Shown: positions 1 to 8,123 of the stretch, piece by piece
Position numbering within the stretch: the first letter of the stretch is position 1
Layout of the letters: the number at the start of each line of letters is the position of its first letter
Program-made: the position numbers and the translations under genes
The notes under the pieces: model-generated
Told to the model about the DNA's origin: nothing
Seen by the model: the letters and a program-made list of their open reading frames with translations, nothing else
Databases searched by the model: none
NCBI GenBank assembly: GCA_951812335.1
Contig: OX638293.1
Location: 1,844,731-1,908,730, forward strand
DNA from: Rhodothermales bacterium
Lineage (GTDB): Bacteria; Bacteroidota; Rhodothermia; Rhodothermales; VXPQ01
Direction of reading: 5' to 3'
DNA: 64,000 bases

Positions 1-2
1 TG

Positions 3-1166
3 GTGATGCGGGCCAGGAGGGAAGGCATTAAATCGGTGATTGTGCCTTCCGGAAACGCCAGAGAAGCCTCCCTGGTCAACGACCTGGAGGTTCTTCCTTT
101 GGCCAATATCCGCGAAGGGCATGCTTTCCTCAGGCAAGCGTCCGGCGGGCCGGTTCCGTTCAGGGAGGATACCTGTCGGCTTGTTCAGGATTCCCGGCGG
201 GACGACTGCGACTTTTCGGACGTTCGGGGGCAGGCGGACGTGAAACGGGCGCTTGAAGTAGCTGCCGCGGGCGGGCACAACGCGATGATGGTGGGACCTC
301 CCGGCGCAGGAAAGACCATGCTGGCCCGCAGGATTGCGACCATACTTCCCCCCCTGAGTCGGGAAGAAGCCCTGGAAACGACGCAGATTCATTCGGTCGG
401 CGGGATATTGCACGAACGGGGCGTGGTGACGATGCGTCCGTTTCGTGCTCCCCATCATACTATTTCGGATGCCGGATTGTGTGGCGGAGGCAGCAATCCC
501 ATGCCGGGAGAAATTTCGCTGGCGCACAACGGCGTACTGTTCCTGGACGAGTTACCGGAATTCAAGCGGCAGGCCCTCGAGGTGCTGCGGCAGCCGCTGG
601 AAGAAGGACAAATCACGATCAGCCGGGCGCGTATTACGGTGGCGTACCCTGCCCGGTTTATGCTTATCGCCAGCATGAATCCATGCCCATGCGGTATGCA
701 GCATAGTCTGAACGGGAACTGCGTATGCACTCCGGCACAGGTTCAGCGGTATCTCGGGAAAATCAGCGGCCCTCTTATGGATCGTATCGACCTGCATCTC
801 GAAGTGCTGCCCGTACCGTTCGATACATTATCTCAACGGGGAGAGGCGGAATCGTCGGAGGCGGTCCGGCGTCGCGTACTGGCCGCGCGGGATATACAAC
901 GCAAGCGATTCCAAGGCTTGCCGCACAATGCCTATTGCAATGCCCAGATGTCGATGCGGCTCGTCCGGAAATATTGTTCGCTGGACGCCACGGGGGAAAA
1001 TCTTCTGAAAACGGTTATTCAACGACTGGGCCTTAGCGCCCGGGCGTATGGTCGCATACTCAAGGTGGCTCGCACCATTGCAGATATGGCGGCATCCCAG
1101 GCGATTCGGCCTGAACATCTTGCAGAGGCGATCCAGTACCGGGTGCTTGACCGGCGATCCTATTGA
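3..1166 (+). CDS. YifB/ComM-family Mg-chelatase-like AAA+ ATPase, 3' part
   Basis: This is the C-terminal 387 residues of a YifB/ComM family protein; the frame is open at the left edge, so the N-terminal part is missing. A Walker A motif (GPPGAGKT, about residues 98-105 of the visible part) and a Walker B motif (LDEL, about 181-184) are clear. The family signature SMNPCPCG follows, then the Mg-chelatase C-terminal helical domain. Characterised ComM proteins are hexameric helicases that promote branch migration during natural transformation; that role here is inferred from family membership. It ends about 30 bp before the convergent DUF5686 gene. Confidence 0.93.
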   Translation: MMRARREGIKSVIVPSGNAREASLVNDLEVLPLANIREGHAFLRQASGGPVPFREDTCRLVQDSRRDDCDFSDVRGQADVKRALEVAAAGGHNAMMVGPPGAGKTMLARRIATILPPLSREEALETTQIHSVGGILHERGVVTMRPFRAPHHTISDAGLCGGGSNPMPGEISLAHNGVLFLDELPEFKRQALEVLRQPLEEGQITISRARITVAYPARFMLIASMNPCPCGMQHSLNGNCVCTPAQVQRYLGKISGPLMDRIDLHLEVLPVPFDTLSQRGEAESSEAVRRRVLAARDIQRKRFQGLPHNAYCNAQMSMRLVRKYCSLDATGENLLKTVIQRLGLSARAYGRILKVARTIADMAASQAIRPEHLAEAIQYRVLDRRSY

Positions 1167-1195
1167 GAAAGAGTTGTTAGGGAAGCCCTTTGCAC

Positions 1196-3604
1196 TTAAA
1201 AGAATTGTTTCACACTGATGCCGATATTGTAGTCGGGTTTATCGAGCCTGCGGGAATAACCGATCTTCAGGATGCCGAAAATGCCGTTCAGCGCAACGGT
1301 TATTTCATGGTGCATGCCCTTCGAGGAAAGATGCAGGTTGGGTCGTTCGACGCGAGGGGAGGACGATATCCAGGTCCGGGCATGGGCTCCGCCGACGATA
1401 ATGCCATAGCCTCGCTGCGCCAGCCCCTGCAGCCCCAGCATTTCGAAGGGCGTTGTCTGAAAGTTGTGTTCCCAGAAGAATCCGGCATACCGGTCTCCTT
1501 CGTACGGGCGCCCGACCAGCGTACGCAGTGTGCCGAAGACCATGCCGTTCCCAAAGGCGCCGTCTATGATTCCAAACCGCTGAACGGGCAGATTTCCGCG
1601 GTGGGCGCCCGCCGTCAAATGGACAGACATAACGTTCGGCAGAAGTCTGCGCGAGAAAAAGGTCGGAAAGGTCCATCGGATATTTGTGGCGACGCGCAGG
1701 TAGTCCTCATAGATATTTTCATCGTCGCCCGTTTCTATTTCCAGTTCGGCGTATCGTCCCCCGCCCAACAGCATGGTCATCAGGTCTGCCGGGTCGCCAT
1801 AACGAACGGTCACGGAGGCAGATCGTAGTTCCTTATTCGAGACCGGTGGATTCGGGCGCGGCTTGCCCGATTTGGCGAGAAGATCGTAGGCGGTGACCGC
1901 TTCGACCGACTCGGGGATTTCGCGTTGGACGGCAAGCGTGAATCGCAAGCGGTTCCGATCGTAGCCCCCGGAGATACCCACTCGCCGGTTATGAAGATAG
2001 TCGAAATAATCTCCGCCCCCGAAAAGACTGTACATGGAAGCGTACATGGCGCCGTACCGGTGCGACCGTATCCGGGGCTCGATTCCGTAGAAGTACGATG
2101 CGCCGATGAAGCCGTGTCGTTCTGGCCCGAGCCGGATTTCGCCCGAAATATCGTACGACCATGGATCTTCCGGTTCACGGCTCCAGCCGCCGCCGCCCTT
2201 CACGTACAGTCGTTCCGATTCGTGTTTCATGGACAAACCTCCGTGGAATCCTTCCACGCGGTTGAAACGAAAACGTGGTTGCACCCACTCGGTCCCGGTA
2301 ATGAATCCGGAGATGAAACCCGGTTCTTCCGTTTCGCCGTCTTCGTTTGTCTGTGCGTCTGTCTGGCCGGGGAGTCGCATCAACAACCCGGTCGGCTCGA
2401 AAGCCTTTCCGAACGTCATGGTGCTGTCTATTCCGGCGTACGCTACCCGCTCCGGTTCCTCGAACGGCACGGCAATGCCTTCGCGATCCAGCAGCGTGTC
2501 GGCGGCAACGGCTTCCTGGTCTACGCCGAGATATTTGCCCTCGGCGTACAGCGAATCCGGCAGAACCGCTTCCATCCGGTAATCGGTGATTCGCGAGACT
2601 TGCCGGACCTTGAAGGTCGGAAAGGTCAGGAGGGGGCCGAAGGATATGTCGATGCCCAGGTCGGATCGAAAATCGACGGGGAGCCATGCGCTTCCATCGA
2701 AAGAATCGTATTGCTGGTAGAGCGTGGCGTCTATGCCGGCGACCGGAGGCGGAAACAGAAAGGCCTCTCCCGGCTCCAGCGCGACCTCAAGCAGGGCGCA
2801 CTCGTCGGAAAGGACCGCAATTTCCCCGACAAATCCGGTGTTCAGCCGGCTTTTCGGCGCAACCGTAATGTCATACACAAGACGTTCGTCTATAAGGCGC
2901 GTGCCCTGGAGGGAGAAACGGTATGTGTCGAGCGCATCCGGATGCGTTACGCCTACAAAATTGTATCCCGCCAGCCGTATATCGTCGTCGTAGAGATTGG
3001 CCATAAGCAGCGCTGCCGGTAAGTAATCGGTCAGTTCTATACCCAGATTCGAGGTTTGCCGCCGCGATTTGATCAGTTCGCGCATGCCTTGCTCCTTGTC
3101 CCAGAAGACCTCGCTGAGCGTTTCGATAATGGCGACGATGCTGGTGTCGTTCGACACGGTGAACCGGGTATAGGCTTCCGAGGCATACGACGAAAGCAAG
3201 GCCCTGCGCTCCTGTTTGCGGTCGATGACGCAGCGCATGATCCCTATGGCCGGGTTTTCGTCCGTAACGACGAGTTCGGGCATCCGGTAGGTGGTCGGCT
3301 GCATGCGGATTTCGATTCGTTGCATGGACCGATCCGTAATGGGGTAGCGCTGCGATTCGTAGCCGATGTACCTGAATACGAGCTCGGCGGGCGTCTCCCG
3401 GATGGCTATTTCGAAGACGCCGTCCGCATTGGTAATGGTGCCGCGCCAGGTTCCCTCGATCCGTATGTTGGCGGACGGCAGGGATTCTCCCGTATTTGCG
3501 TCAAGGACCTGTCCGCGTACGATGTGTACGGGTTGCTGGGCATGCACGACCCGGGCGCTGGACACTCCCGCCAGCATGGCAACGAAAATCAGTTTGCGGA
3601 GCAT
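1196..3604 (-). CDS. DUF5686/carboxypeptidase-regulatory-like domain outer-membrane protein
   Basis: An 802-residue protein with a clear signal peptide (about residues 1-22, cleavage near VVHA-QQ). A CarboxypepD_reg-like beta-sandwich follows at about residues 25-105, with the typical G-x-V-x-D-x-x-T-G-E-x-L-P-x-A-N pattern. The remainder resembles the DUF5686 family and ends with aromatic-rich alternating strands and a terminal Phe (VKQFF), as expected of an outer-membrane barrel. Such proteins are typical of Bacteroidota; the substrate is unknown. It lies downstream of exbB and exbD on the same strand, which fits energised outer-membrane function, but no TonB gene is adjacent. Confidence 0.85.
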   Translation of the reverse strand: MLRKLIFVAMLAGVSSARVVHAQQPVHIVRGQVLDANTGESLPSANIRIEGTWRGTITNADGVFEIAIRETPAELVFRYIGYESQRYPITDRSMQRIEIRMQPTTYRMPELVVTDENPAIGIMRCVIDRKQERRALLSSYASEAYTRFTVSNDTSIVAIIETLSEVFWDKEQGMRELIKSRRQTSNLGIELTDYLPAALLMANLYDDDIRLAGYNFVGVTHPDALDTYRFSLQGTRLIDERLVYDITVAPKSRLNTGFVGEIAVLSDECALLEVALEPGEAFLFPPPVAGIDATLYQQYDSFDGSAWLPVDFRSDLGIDISFGPLLTFPTFKVRQVSRITDYRMEAVLPDSLYAEGKYLGVDQEAVAADTLLDREGIAVPFEEPERVAYAGIDSTMTFGKAFEPTGLLMRLPGQTDAQTNEDGETEEPGFISGFITGTEWVQPRFRFNRVEGFHGGLSMKHESERLYVKGGGGWSREPEDPWSYDISGEIRLGPERHGFIGASYFYGIEPRIRSHRYGAMYASMYSLFGGGDYFDYLHNRRVGISGGYDRNRLRFTLAVQREIPESVEAVTAYDLLAKSGKPRPNPPVSNKELRSASVTVRYGDPADLMTMLLGGGRYAELEIETGDDENIYEDYLRVATNIRWTFPTFFSRRLLPNVMSVHLTAGAHRGNLPVQRFGIIDGAFGNGMVFGTLRTLVGRPYEGDRYAGFFWEHNFQTTPFEMLGLQGLAQRGYGIIVGGAHARTWISSSPRVERPNLHLSSKGMHHEITVALNGIFGILKIGYSRRLDKPDYNIGISVKQFF

Positions 3605-3716
3605 GGGGAGTATGAAGTAACAAACAGGTTGAAGGCTGGCAAACGTTGCGTGTTTTTGAGGCGATTAGGGCAAAAAGCATGCCGCATGCGAGATTGCAGT
3701 CGCAAGGCAGAAAAGA

Positions 3717-4118
3717 TTATTGGCGACCGCGTTCCGTGGCCATGAGCACACGTAGATCCAAGGCGCGCGCGAGGTTCGCCACGAGTGCAAACTGCGCCAC
3801 GGTCGCCTCTTCGTCGGCCCGCAGGACCAGAGCGTTTCGATCTCCTTTCGCTTCGCGCAGAGCATCCGCAAGTTGCTCGCGCTGGACCGGATTTTGATTC
3901 ACGTAATATTGCCCATCTGCAGTAATGGCTACCGAGACGTACCGGTCGTCCATCGGGGCAGAGGTTTCGGCCTGCGGCAGATTCACCTGAATACCGAACT
4001 GGGGAATGAAATTCGACGTCAGAAGGAAAAAGACAAGCAAGAGCAACACGATATCCGTGAGTCCCGCCAGGCTGTACGTCGAAAGCGGTTTGTTATTGCT
4101 GGAGAAGTTGAAGTTCAT
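3717..4118 (-). CDS. exbD: ExbD/TolR-family biopolymer transport protein
   Basis: A 133-residue protein with a short cytoplasmic N-terminus, one transmembrane helix (about residues 19-39) and a periplasmic domain, which is the ExbD/TolR plan. The functional aspartate is present in the SLAGLTDIVLLLLVFF segment (Asp22). ExbB/ExbD or TolQ/TolR complexes use the proton gradient to energise TonB- or Tol-dependent outer-membrane processes. It lies about 100 bp downstream of the ExbB-like gene on the same strand, so the two probably form one unit. Sequence alone does not separate ExbD from TolR. Confidence 0.9.
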   Translation of the reverse strand: MNFNFSSNNKPLSTYSLAGLTDIVLLLLVFFLLTSNFIPQFGIQVNLPQAETSAPMDDRYVSVAITADGQYYVNQNPVQREQLADALREAKGDRNALVLRADEEATVAQFALVANLARALDLRVLMATERGRQ

Positions 4119-4222
4119 GGTTCCGGTTGGCTATGTCGGGCTTGGGCAACGGCCGTAGGCCCTGGGAAATCAAGGTGCGGAATGCATGGAGCGGTACCGT
4201 GCCGAGGGTATCGCCTACCGGA

Positions 4223-4939
4223 TTATTTTCCCGGCGGCGCCGGTTCCTGCAACAGGTCGATAAAGTCGGTGGCCGAACGTTCCATGTCGTTTACGAGCCG
4301 CCGGATTTTCGACAGGAGGAAGTTGTAGAAGAAAAAGGCGAGGATACCGACAACCAGCCCTGCCGCCGTCGTCAGCAAGGCTTCCCATATGCCCCCGGCC
4401 AACACGCTCGGATTCACATTGCCCTCAAGGGCCTGAATTTCCTGAAAGGCCTGAATCATTCCGGTTACCGTTCCGAGAAAACCCAGCATCGGCGCAATGC
4501 CTGCAATGCTTGCAAGGAGTTCGGTGCGTTTTTCCAGCTCGAAGGTTTCGTGCTTGCCCTGTGCCTGAACGGCATCCTGAATTTCGGATATGGGCCGTCC
4601 CAGCCGCTCCAGCCCGTGACGAAGAATGCGCGCGACGGGCTTGTCTCTGGATTCACAGTACCCCATGGCGCCTTTGACATCCCCATCCTGGACATAGTCG
4701 CGCACGCGCCGGGTCAGCGCCTCCGGATCGGTTTTCGCCTTGCGGATCGTGACAAGCCGCTCCACGAACAGGTAGATGGCGATAAAGGAAAGGAGGAAGA
4801 TCGGAATCATGATCCACCCGCCCAGTATGAGGGTATCCAGCAGACTCGTCTGTTCCGGTCCGGCGACTTGAGACAGATTGGCCAGGGTATCGGTGGGCAA
4901 GGTAACGGATTGGGGTTGCAACAGGGTCGAATTTGTCAT
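4223..4939 (-). CDS. exbB: MotA/TolQ/ExbB proton channel family protein
   Basis: A 238-residue protein with three hydrophobic segments. It has the family-typical glycine-rich third region (IAGIAPMLGFLGTVTGMI) followed by the last helix (EALLTTAAGLVVGILAFFFYNF). The start at the ATG at 4939 is preferred: the longer open frame upstream (to 5077) crosses the repeat element at 5029-5170 and has no family similarity. It should pair with the ExbD-like protein downstream as a proton-driven energy transducer in the inner membrane. The repeat element lies directly 5' of the gene and may influence its expression (inference). Confidence 0.92.
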   Translation of the reverse strand: MTNSTLLQPQSVTLPTDTLANLSQVAGPEQTSLLDTLILGGWIMIPIFLLSFIAIYLFVERLVTIRKAKTDPEALTRRVRDYVQDGDVKGAMGYCESRDKPVARILRHGLERLGRPISEIQDAVQAQGKHETFELEKRTELLASIAGIAPMLGFLGTVTGMIQAFQEIQALEGNVNPSVLAGGIWEALLTTAAGLVVGILAFFFYNFLLSKIRRLVNDMERSATDFIDLLQEPAPPGK

Positions 4940-5028
4940 CGGGTATACGGCAAATGGATTCGATGGAAAGTGTAGCGGGGCGAATATGCCGGTTTCATGC
5001 CGGTCAGGTAAAGATAGAACTTCGGTTG

Positions 5029-5170
5029 TTAAGGATACTCCGATTAAGTCCTCGCAGCCTCCCGAAGGGCGCTTCACGTCCGCAACGCCCCGAATCCGCA
5101 GTGTTCAACGATGGAATCATGACGTCGTTTACGCGCGAAAGCGAAGTGGTTTTGATCGGAGTATCCTTAA
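5029..5170. mobile_element. MITE-like element, copy A (142 bp, 16-bp perfect inverted repeats)
   Basis: The ends are a perfect 16-bp inverted repeat: ttaaggatactccgat at 5029-5044 and its reverse complement at 5155-5170. The interior has no coding potential and shares blocks such as cccgaagggcgcttcacg and aatcatgac with copies at 18308-18560 and 51566-51810. It lacks the roughly 100-bp internal block present in those copies, so it looks like an internally deleted version. The right end supplies the TAA stop codon of the HU-SPOR gene, and the element lies just upstream of exbB. A non-autonomous transposon or a REP-like regulatory repeat are both possible; no transposase is seen. Confidence 0.8.
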
Positions 5171-6021
5171 ATATGCAGAACCCATGCATCCCCGGGTAAT
5201 TCGCTTCCCGCAAGTGCATCCCGTATTCGGGCGGCCTCTTCGAGAAGATCGAACTGTCCCACACATACCCGGTATCGGGTAGCGCCGTCCTGCATATCGG
5301 GAAGTATGACCGCTCGAAATCCCTGCTCGCGCCAGCTTTGGGCTGCATTCCGGGCGCGCTCTTCGTTCGTTTCCGAGGAGACGACGATCGTATAGCCTCC
5401 GAGAGTCTGGTCAATATCTTCGTCGCCTCGCAGCATTTCGGGGCGGGCTGTGAGGGTGTCGTTCGTGGCGGCAGGGGCAAGGACAGGAGGGGTTTCGGAC
5501 TCGCGGGGTAGCTTCTCTTCAGAGGAGCTTAAATCGCCGGTTACCGATTCTCCCGAGGCACTGGCCAAAATATCCGATCTGGCAGGATCTGCAGTTCGAT
5601 CGGACAACATGAACCAGGCGCCCGCGGCGATTATTCCGACGATAACGATCATGCCGATTCCGGGAAGCATGTGTTCCTGCGAACGTTTTCGCATACGCTT
5701 GCGGCTGGCATGCGGCATGCTTCTATTCGACCGCCGACTGCTTCGAGCCTTGCCCGTTTCACTATGCTGCACCGGTTGCGTGAGCGTAATAACATCCAGA
5801 CCCGCAAACGGCGCATTGACGATTTCGGCCAGAGCGGGATCAGGCTCGAAAACAAGCCCTGTACCGCGATCCCGAAAGATGCCGATCCCCGTGAGGGTCG
5901 CTACCTTGCCCTGGCCCGTTCTTTGACGAATGCGCTGTACAACCTCTTCTAACAGAGGGCTCACTGCTTTGGGCGAAGACCCGAGGCGCCGCGCGATCTC
6001 ATGGGTGAGGTCCAAATCCAT
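5167..6021 (-). CDS. HU-domain/SPOR-domain membrane protein
   Basis: A 284-residue protein of three parts. Residues 1-80 resemble a divergent HU-like DNA-binding fold (GKVATLTGIGIFRDR is like the HU beta-arm entry). There is a basic linker and one transmembrane helix at about residues 119-137. A C-terminal SPOR domain follows at about 210-284 (GYTIVVSSETNEERA through YRVCVGQF). SPOR domains bind denuded peptidoglycan at division septa, so the topology is a cytoplasmic DNA-binding-like domain and a periplasmic wall-binding domain. It follows an HU gene by 12 bp. Its stop codon lies in the end of repeat copy A. HU function is inferred from fold similarity only. Confidence 0.82.
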   Translation of the reverse strand: MDLDLTHEIARRLGSSPKAVSPLLEEVVQRIRQRTGQGKVATLTGIGIFRDRGTGLVFEPDPALAEIVNAPFAGLDVITLTQPVQHSETGKARSSRRSNRSMPHASRKRMRKRSQEHMLPGIGMIVIVGIIAAGAWFMLSDRTADPARSDILASASGESVTGDLSSSEEKLPRESETPPVLAPAATNDTLTARPEMLRGDEDIDQTLGGYTIVVSSETNEERARNAAQSWREQGFRAVILPDMQDGATRYRVCVGQFDLLEEAARIRDALAGSELPGDAWVLHI

Positions 6022-6033
6022 CCCCGCACTCCA

Positions 6034-6261
6034 TTACGCCTGTGGCGTGAATTCGATTTCGTTCCGAGGGGGGATGAACTCCATGTCGCCTTGCTTCGCA
6101 CGCATGCGTGTTGCGGCATGGTGTACGATGCGAAAGCTTCCCAGGCCGGGTATCTGTATATCCTGGCGGGCTGCCAACATTTCCCTGACAATTTCCGCCA
6201 GTGCATGTTTGACCTGATCCCGAACATCGTTCTGAGGCATGGAGGATTTCCGGTTTACCAT
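6034..6261 (-). CDS. Short HU/IHF-family DNA-binding protein
   Basis: A 75-residue protein with the HU/IHF core: an N-terminal helical part and IPGLGSFRIVHHAATRMR, which matches the beta-ribbon entry of the family (PGFGTF...). At 75 residues it is shorter than the usual 90. The ATG at 6261 overlaps the TAA of the upstream barrel gene (ATGGTAA), which suggests translational coupling; an alternative ATG lies 21 bp further in. It probably binds and bends DNA. Sitting next to a membrane HU-SPOR protein, it may share a nucleoid or division-related role (inference). Confidence 0.8.
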   Translation of the reverse strand: MVNRKSSMPQNDVRDQVKHALAEIVREMLAARQDIQIPGLGSFRIVHHAATRMRAKQGDMEFIPPRNEIEFTPQA

Positions 6262-8120
6262 TGTGTTCGGGCGCCGAGCGATATGCCGAACGGGGTCCGG
6301 TCGTAATGCTCCCAGCGGGCTGCGTTTCCGGCAACGAGGTTGTCCACACGAAGCAGTACCCCGATGCGTTTGGTGACCGTATACAGGACGCTGACGTCTA
6401 CGTCGAAGTAGCCTTCGAGTTTGTGTATGCTCCCGGCGGTAACATACCGTGCGCCCTCGTAGTCCAGCGTGGTTTGCAGGAAGCCCCTGCCGTTTCGGAA
6501 TGACCACGAAAGGCCTCCACGCCCCGTAACCGGCCCGAAATAGGGAATATCCGTGTCGGCTTCCTTCAGTTTCCCGTTCCGGATCGTGAATCCTGCGGCT
6601 ATGCTCAACCCTGCCGGAAGATGGACGGACAGATCCCCGCCAGCGTAGGCAATGGTTGCTGCGGCATACCGGACTGCTATCATGCCCTGTGCGTATCCGC
6701 GGGATTCGTCGATTCCGGCCGCTTCGAAGTAGCGATAATCAGGAGCATTGGCGTAGCCGCCATGCACGTCGATCCCGACTACGCCGATCTGCATGCGTCC
6801 GCCCACTCGCATATCGGTGGTGTAGACGGTAGGCCGTACGATCGGGCGATCCACGAGAAACGGATTTTCCCGGTGCATGGATGCGGTGGAGCGATGTTCC
6901 GCACGCGCATTGTTGCGCGTGTAGAGCTGCAGGGCCGGCAACAGCCGGAAATCGAGATGGATTTCCGGCGCGATCCAGGAAGAGGAACTCGAATCGCTTT
7001 CTGCAAAGGTCAGGAAACGTATACCTCCCATGCCATGAAGTCGCGGGCCAAGGCGGATACGGGTTCCGGCTCCGGCGTCCAGCATCGAAACGCCGCTTAT
7101 TTCTTCCGTATCGAAACCGAGTTGCGTGTAGCGTATGTCCCCCGCGAGTTCGCTGCTGTTCGTTAGAGGGAGCGCCAGTTCGCTTTCCAGCACCCAGGCC
7201 GATTCGTTGCGGGTGAATTCGTCGCTGCCGGCTTCGAATTCCGGATGGGTTGCATTCGTCTCCCAGGAATGTACGCTATATCGTGCGCGGGCACTGAAAT
7301 CTACTCGCGTCGTAGCGTTCGTTTCGATCCATATTGCGCCGCCGCCGCCCTGTCCCGTGCGCAGCGGGGTCGTCCGCAAGCCGAATATGCGTCCCGCGGC
7401 GCTCGGTACGGCCCCGTACATACGCCGGGCATTCACAAGGCCGTCCAGATCGAGGCCGAACGAAACGGGTTTTGTTTTCTGTTGCAAACCGACAAGCGCC
7501 TCGAAGGTATTGAAAGAAGCCGAGGCGTCTACGAGCGTATCGGGGTGCGAGTGTCCTTCGCTTCCCGCGTAATCGAGGCGTGCATGGAACGCCGTGCTGC
7601 GGGATAACGGCAACTCGGTACGCAGACGGATCAGTCGCCCCAGGTACCGCCCGGCGGCGGCTTCCGCCATACCCCGACCCGGCATGCCGCTACTCAGGGA
7701 TGCGATGGGATCCGGATCCAGGGTAGCCAGCGGGCTCTCCGGAAGATCGGCGCTTTTCTGTTTGTAGACTTCTGCATACGGTCTCCGGTCCGCTGGAACG
7801 GAAGCGACGCGCGGCGGCGGGTTGAACCCGATCAGGGGTTGTCTCTGCAGCGATGGCAACGAGATATCCAGTCCCGTCCGGATTTCCACGACCTGCGGAG
7901 TAATGTCGGGGAGTACAGGGGCGGGTTCTTCCGTATCCTGCGCATAGACGGATAAGGCGGTACATACGCCTATCGCCAATGCAAGCAAAAGGGCTGTGCA
8001 TCCGTTTCGTGTCGGGAATACGTTACGGAAGGCGCCTGTACGCGTAGCCGAGCCCCCATGAGTGCTGGTTGCACGGCGAGTGAAACGTCGTCCGTATATG
8101 TCGGCGAAGCGCGTATACAT
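6255..8120 (-). CDS. Outer-membrane beta-barrel protein, TonB-receptor-like
   Basis: A 621-residue protein with a long N-terminus ending in a signal peptide (hydrophobic core about residues 43-58, cleavage near VYA-Q). Proline-rich sequence follows, then about 450 residues of alternating, aromatic-rich strands typical of an outer-membrane barrel, closing with SLGARTQW (terminal aromatic). No clear plug domain is seen, so it is called TonB-receptor-like rather than a receptor. It is 3 bp downstream of the large TPR gene and overlaps the HU gene, so all three are probably co-transcribed. The ligand is unknown. Confidence 0.72.
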   Translation of the reverse strand: MYTRFADIYGRRFTRRATSTHGGSATRTGAFRNVFPTRNGCTALLLALAIGVCTALSVYAQDTEEPAPVLPDITPQVVEIRTGLDISLPSLQRQPLIGFNPPPRVASVPADRRPYAEVYKQKSADLPESPLATLDPDPIASLSSGMPGRGMAEAAAGRYLGRLIRLRTELPLSRSTAFHARLDYAGSEGHSHPDTLVDASASFNTFEALVGLQQKTKPVSFGLDLDGLVNARRMYGAVPSAAGRIFGLRTTPLRTGQGGGGAIWIETNATTRVDFSARARYSVHSWETNATHPEFEAGSDEFTRNESAWVLESELALPLTNSSELAGDIRYTQLGFDTEEISGVSMLDAGAGTRIRLGPRLHGMGGIRFLTFAESDSSSSSWIAPEIHLDFRLLPALQLYTRNNARAEHRSTASMHRENPFLVDRPIVRPTVYTTDMRVGGRMQIGVVGIDVHGGYANAPDYRYFEAAGIDESRGYAQGMIAVRYAAATIAYAGGDLSVHLPAGLSIAAGFTIRNGKLKEADTDIPYFGPVTGRGGLSWSFRNGRGFLQTTLDYEGARYVTAGSIHKLEGYFDVDVSVLYTVTKRIGVLLRVDNLVAGNAARWEHYDRTPFGISLGARTQW

Positions 8121-8123
8121 GAG

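Noticed and set aside
1190-1828. 212-residue plus-strand frame
   Set aside because: It is antisense to the 3' part of the DUF5686 gene, with no domain similarity.
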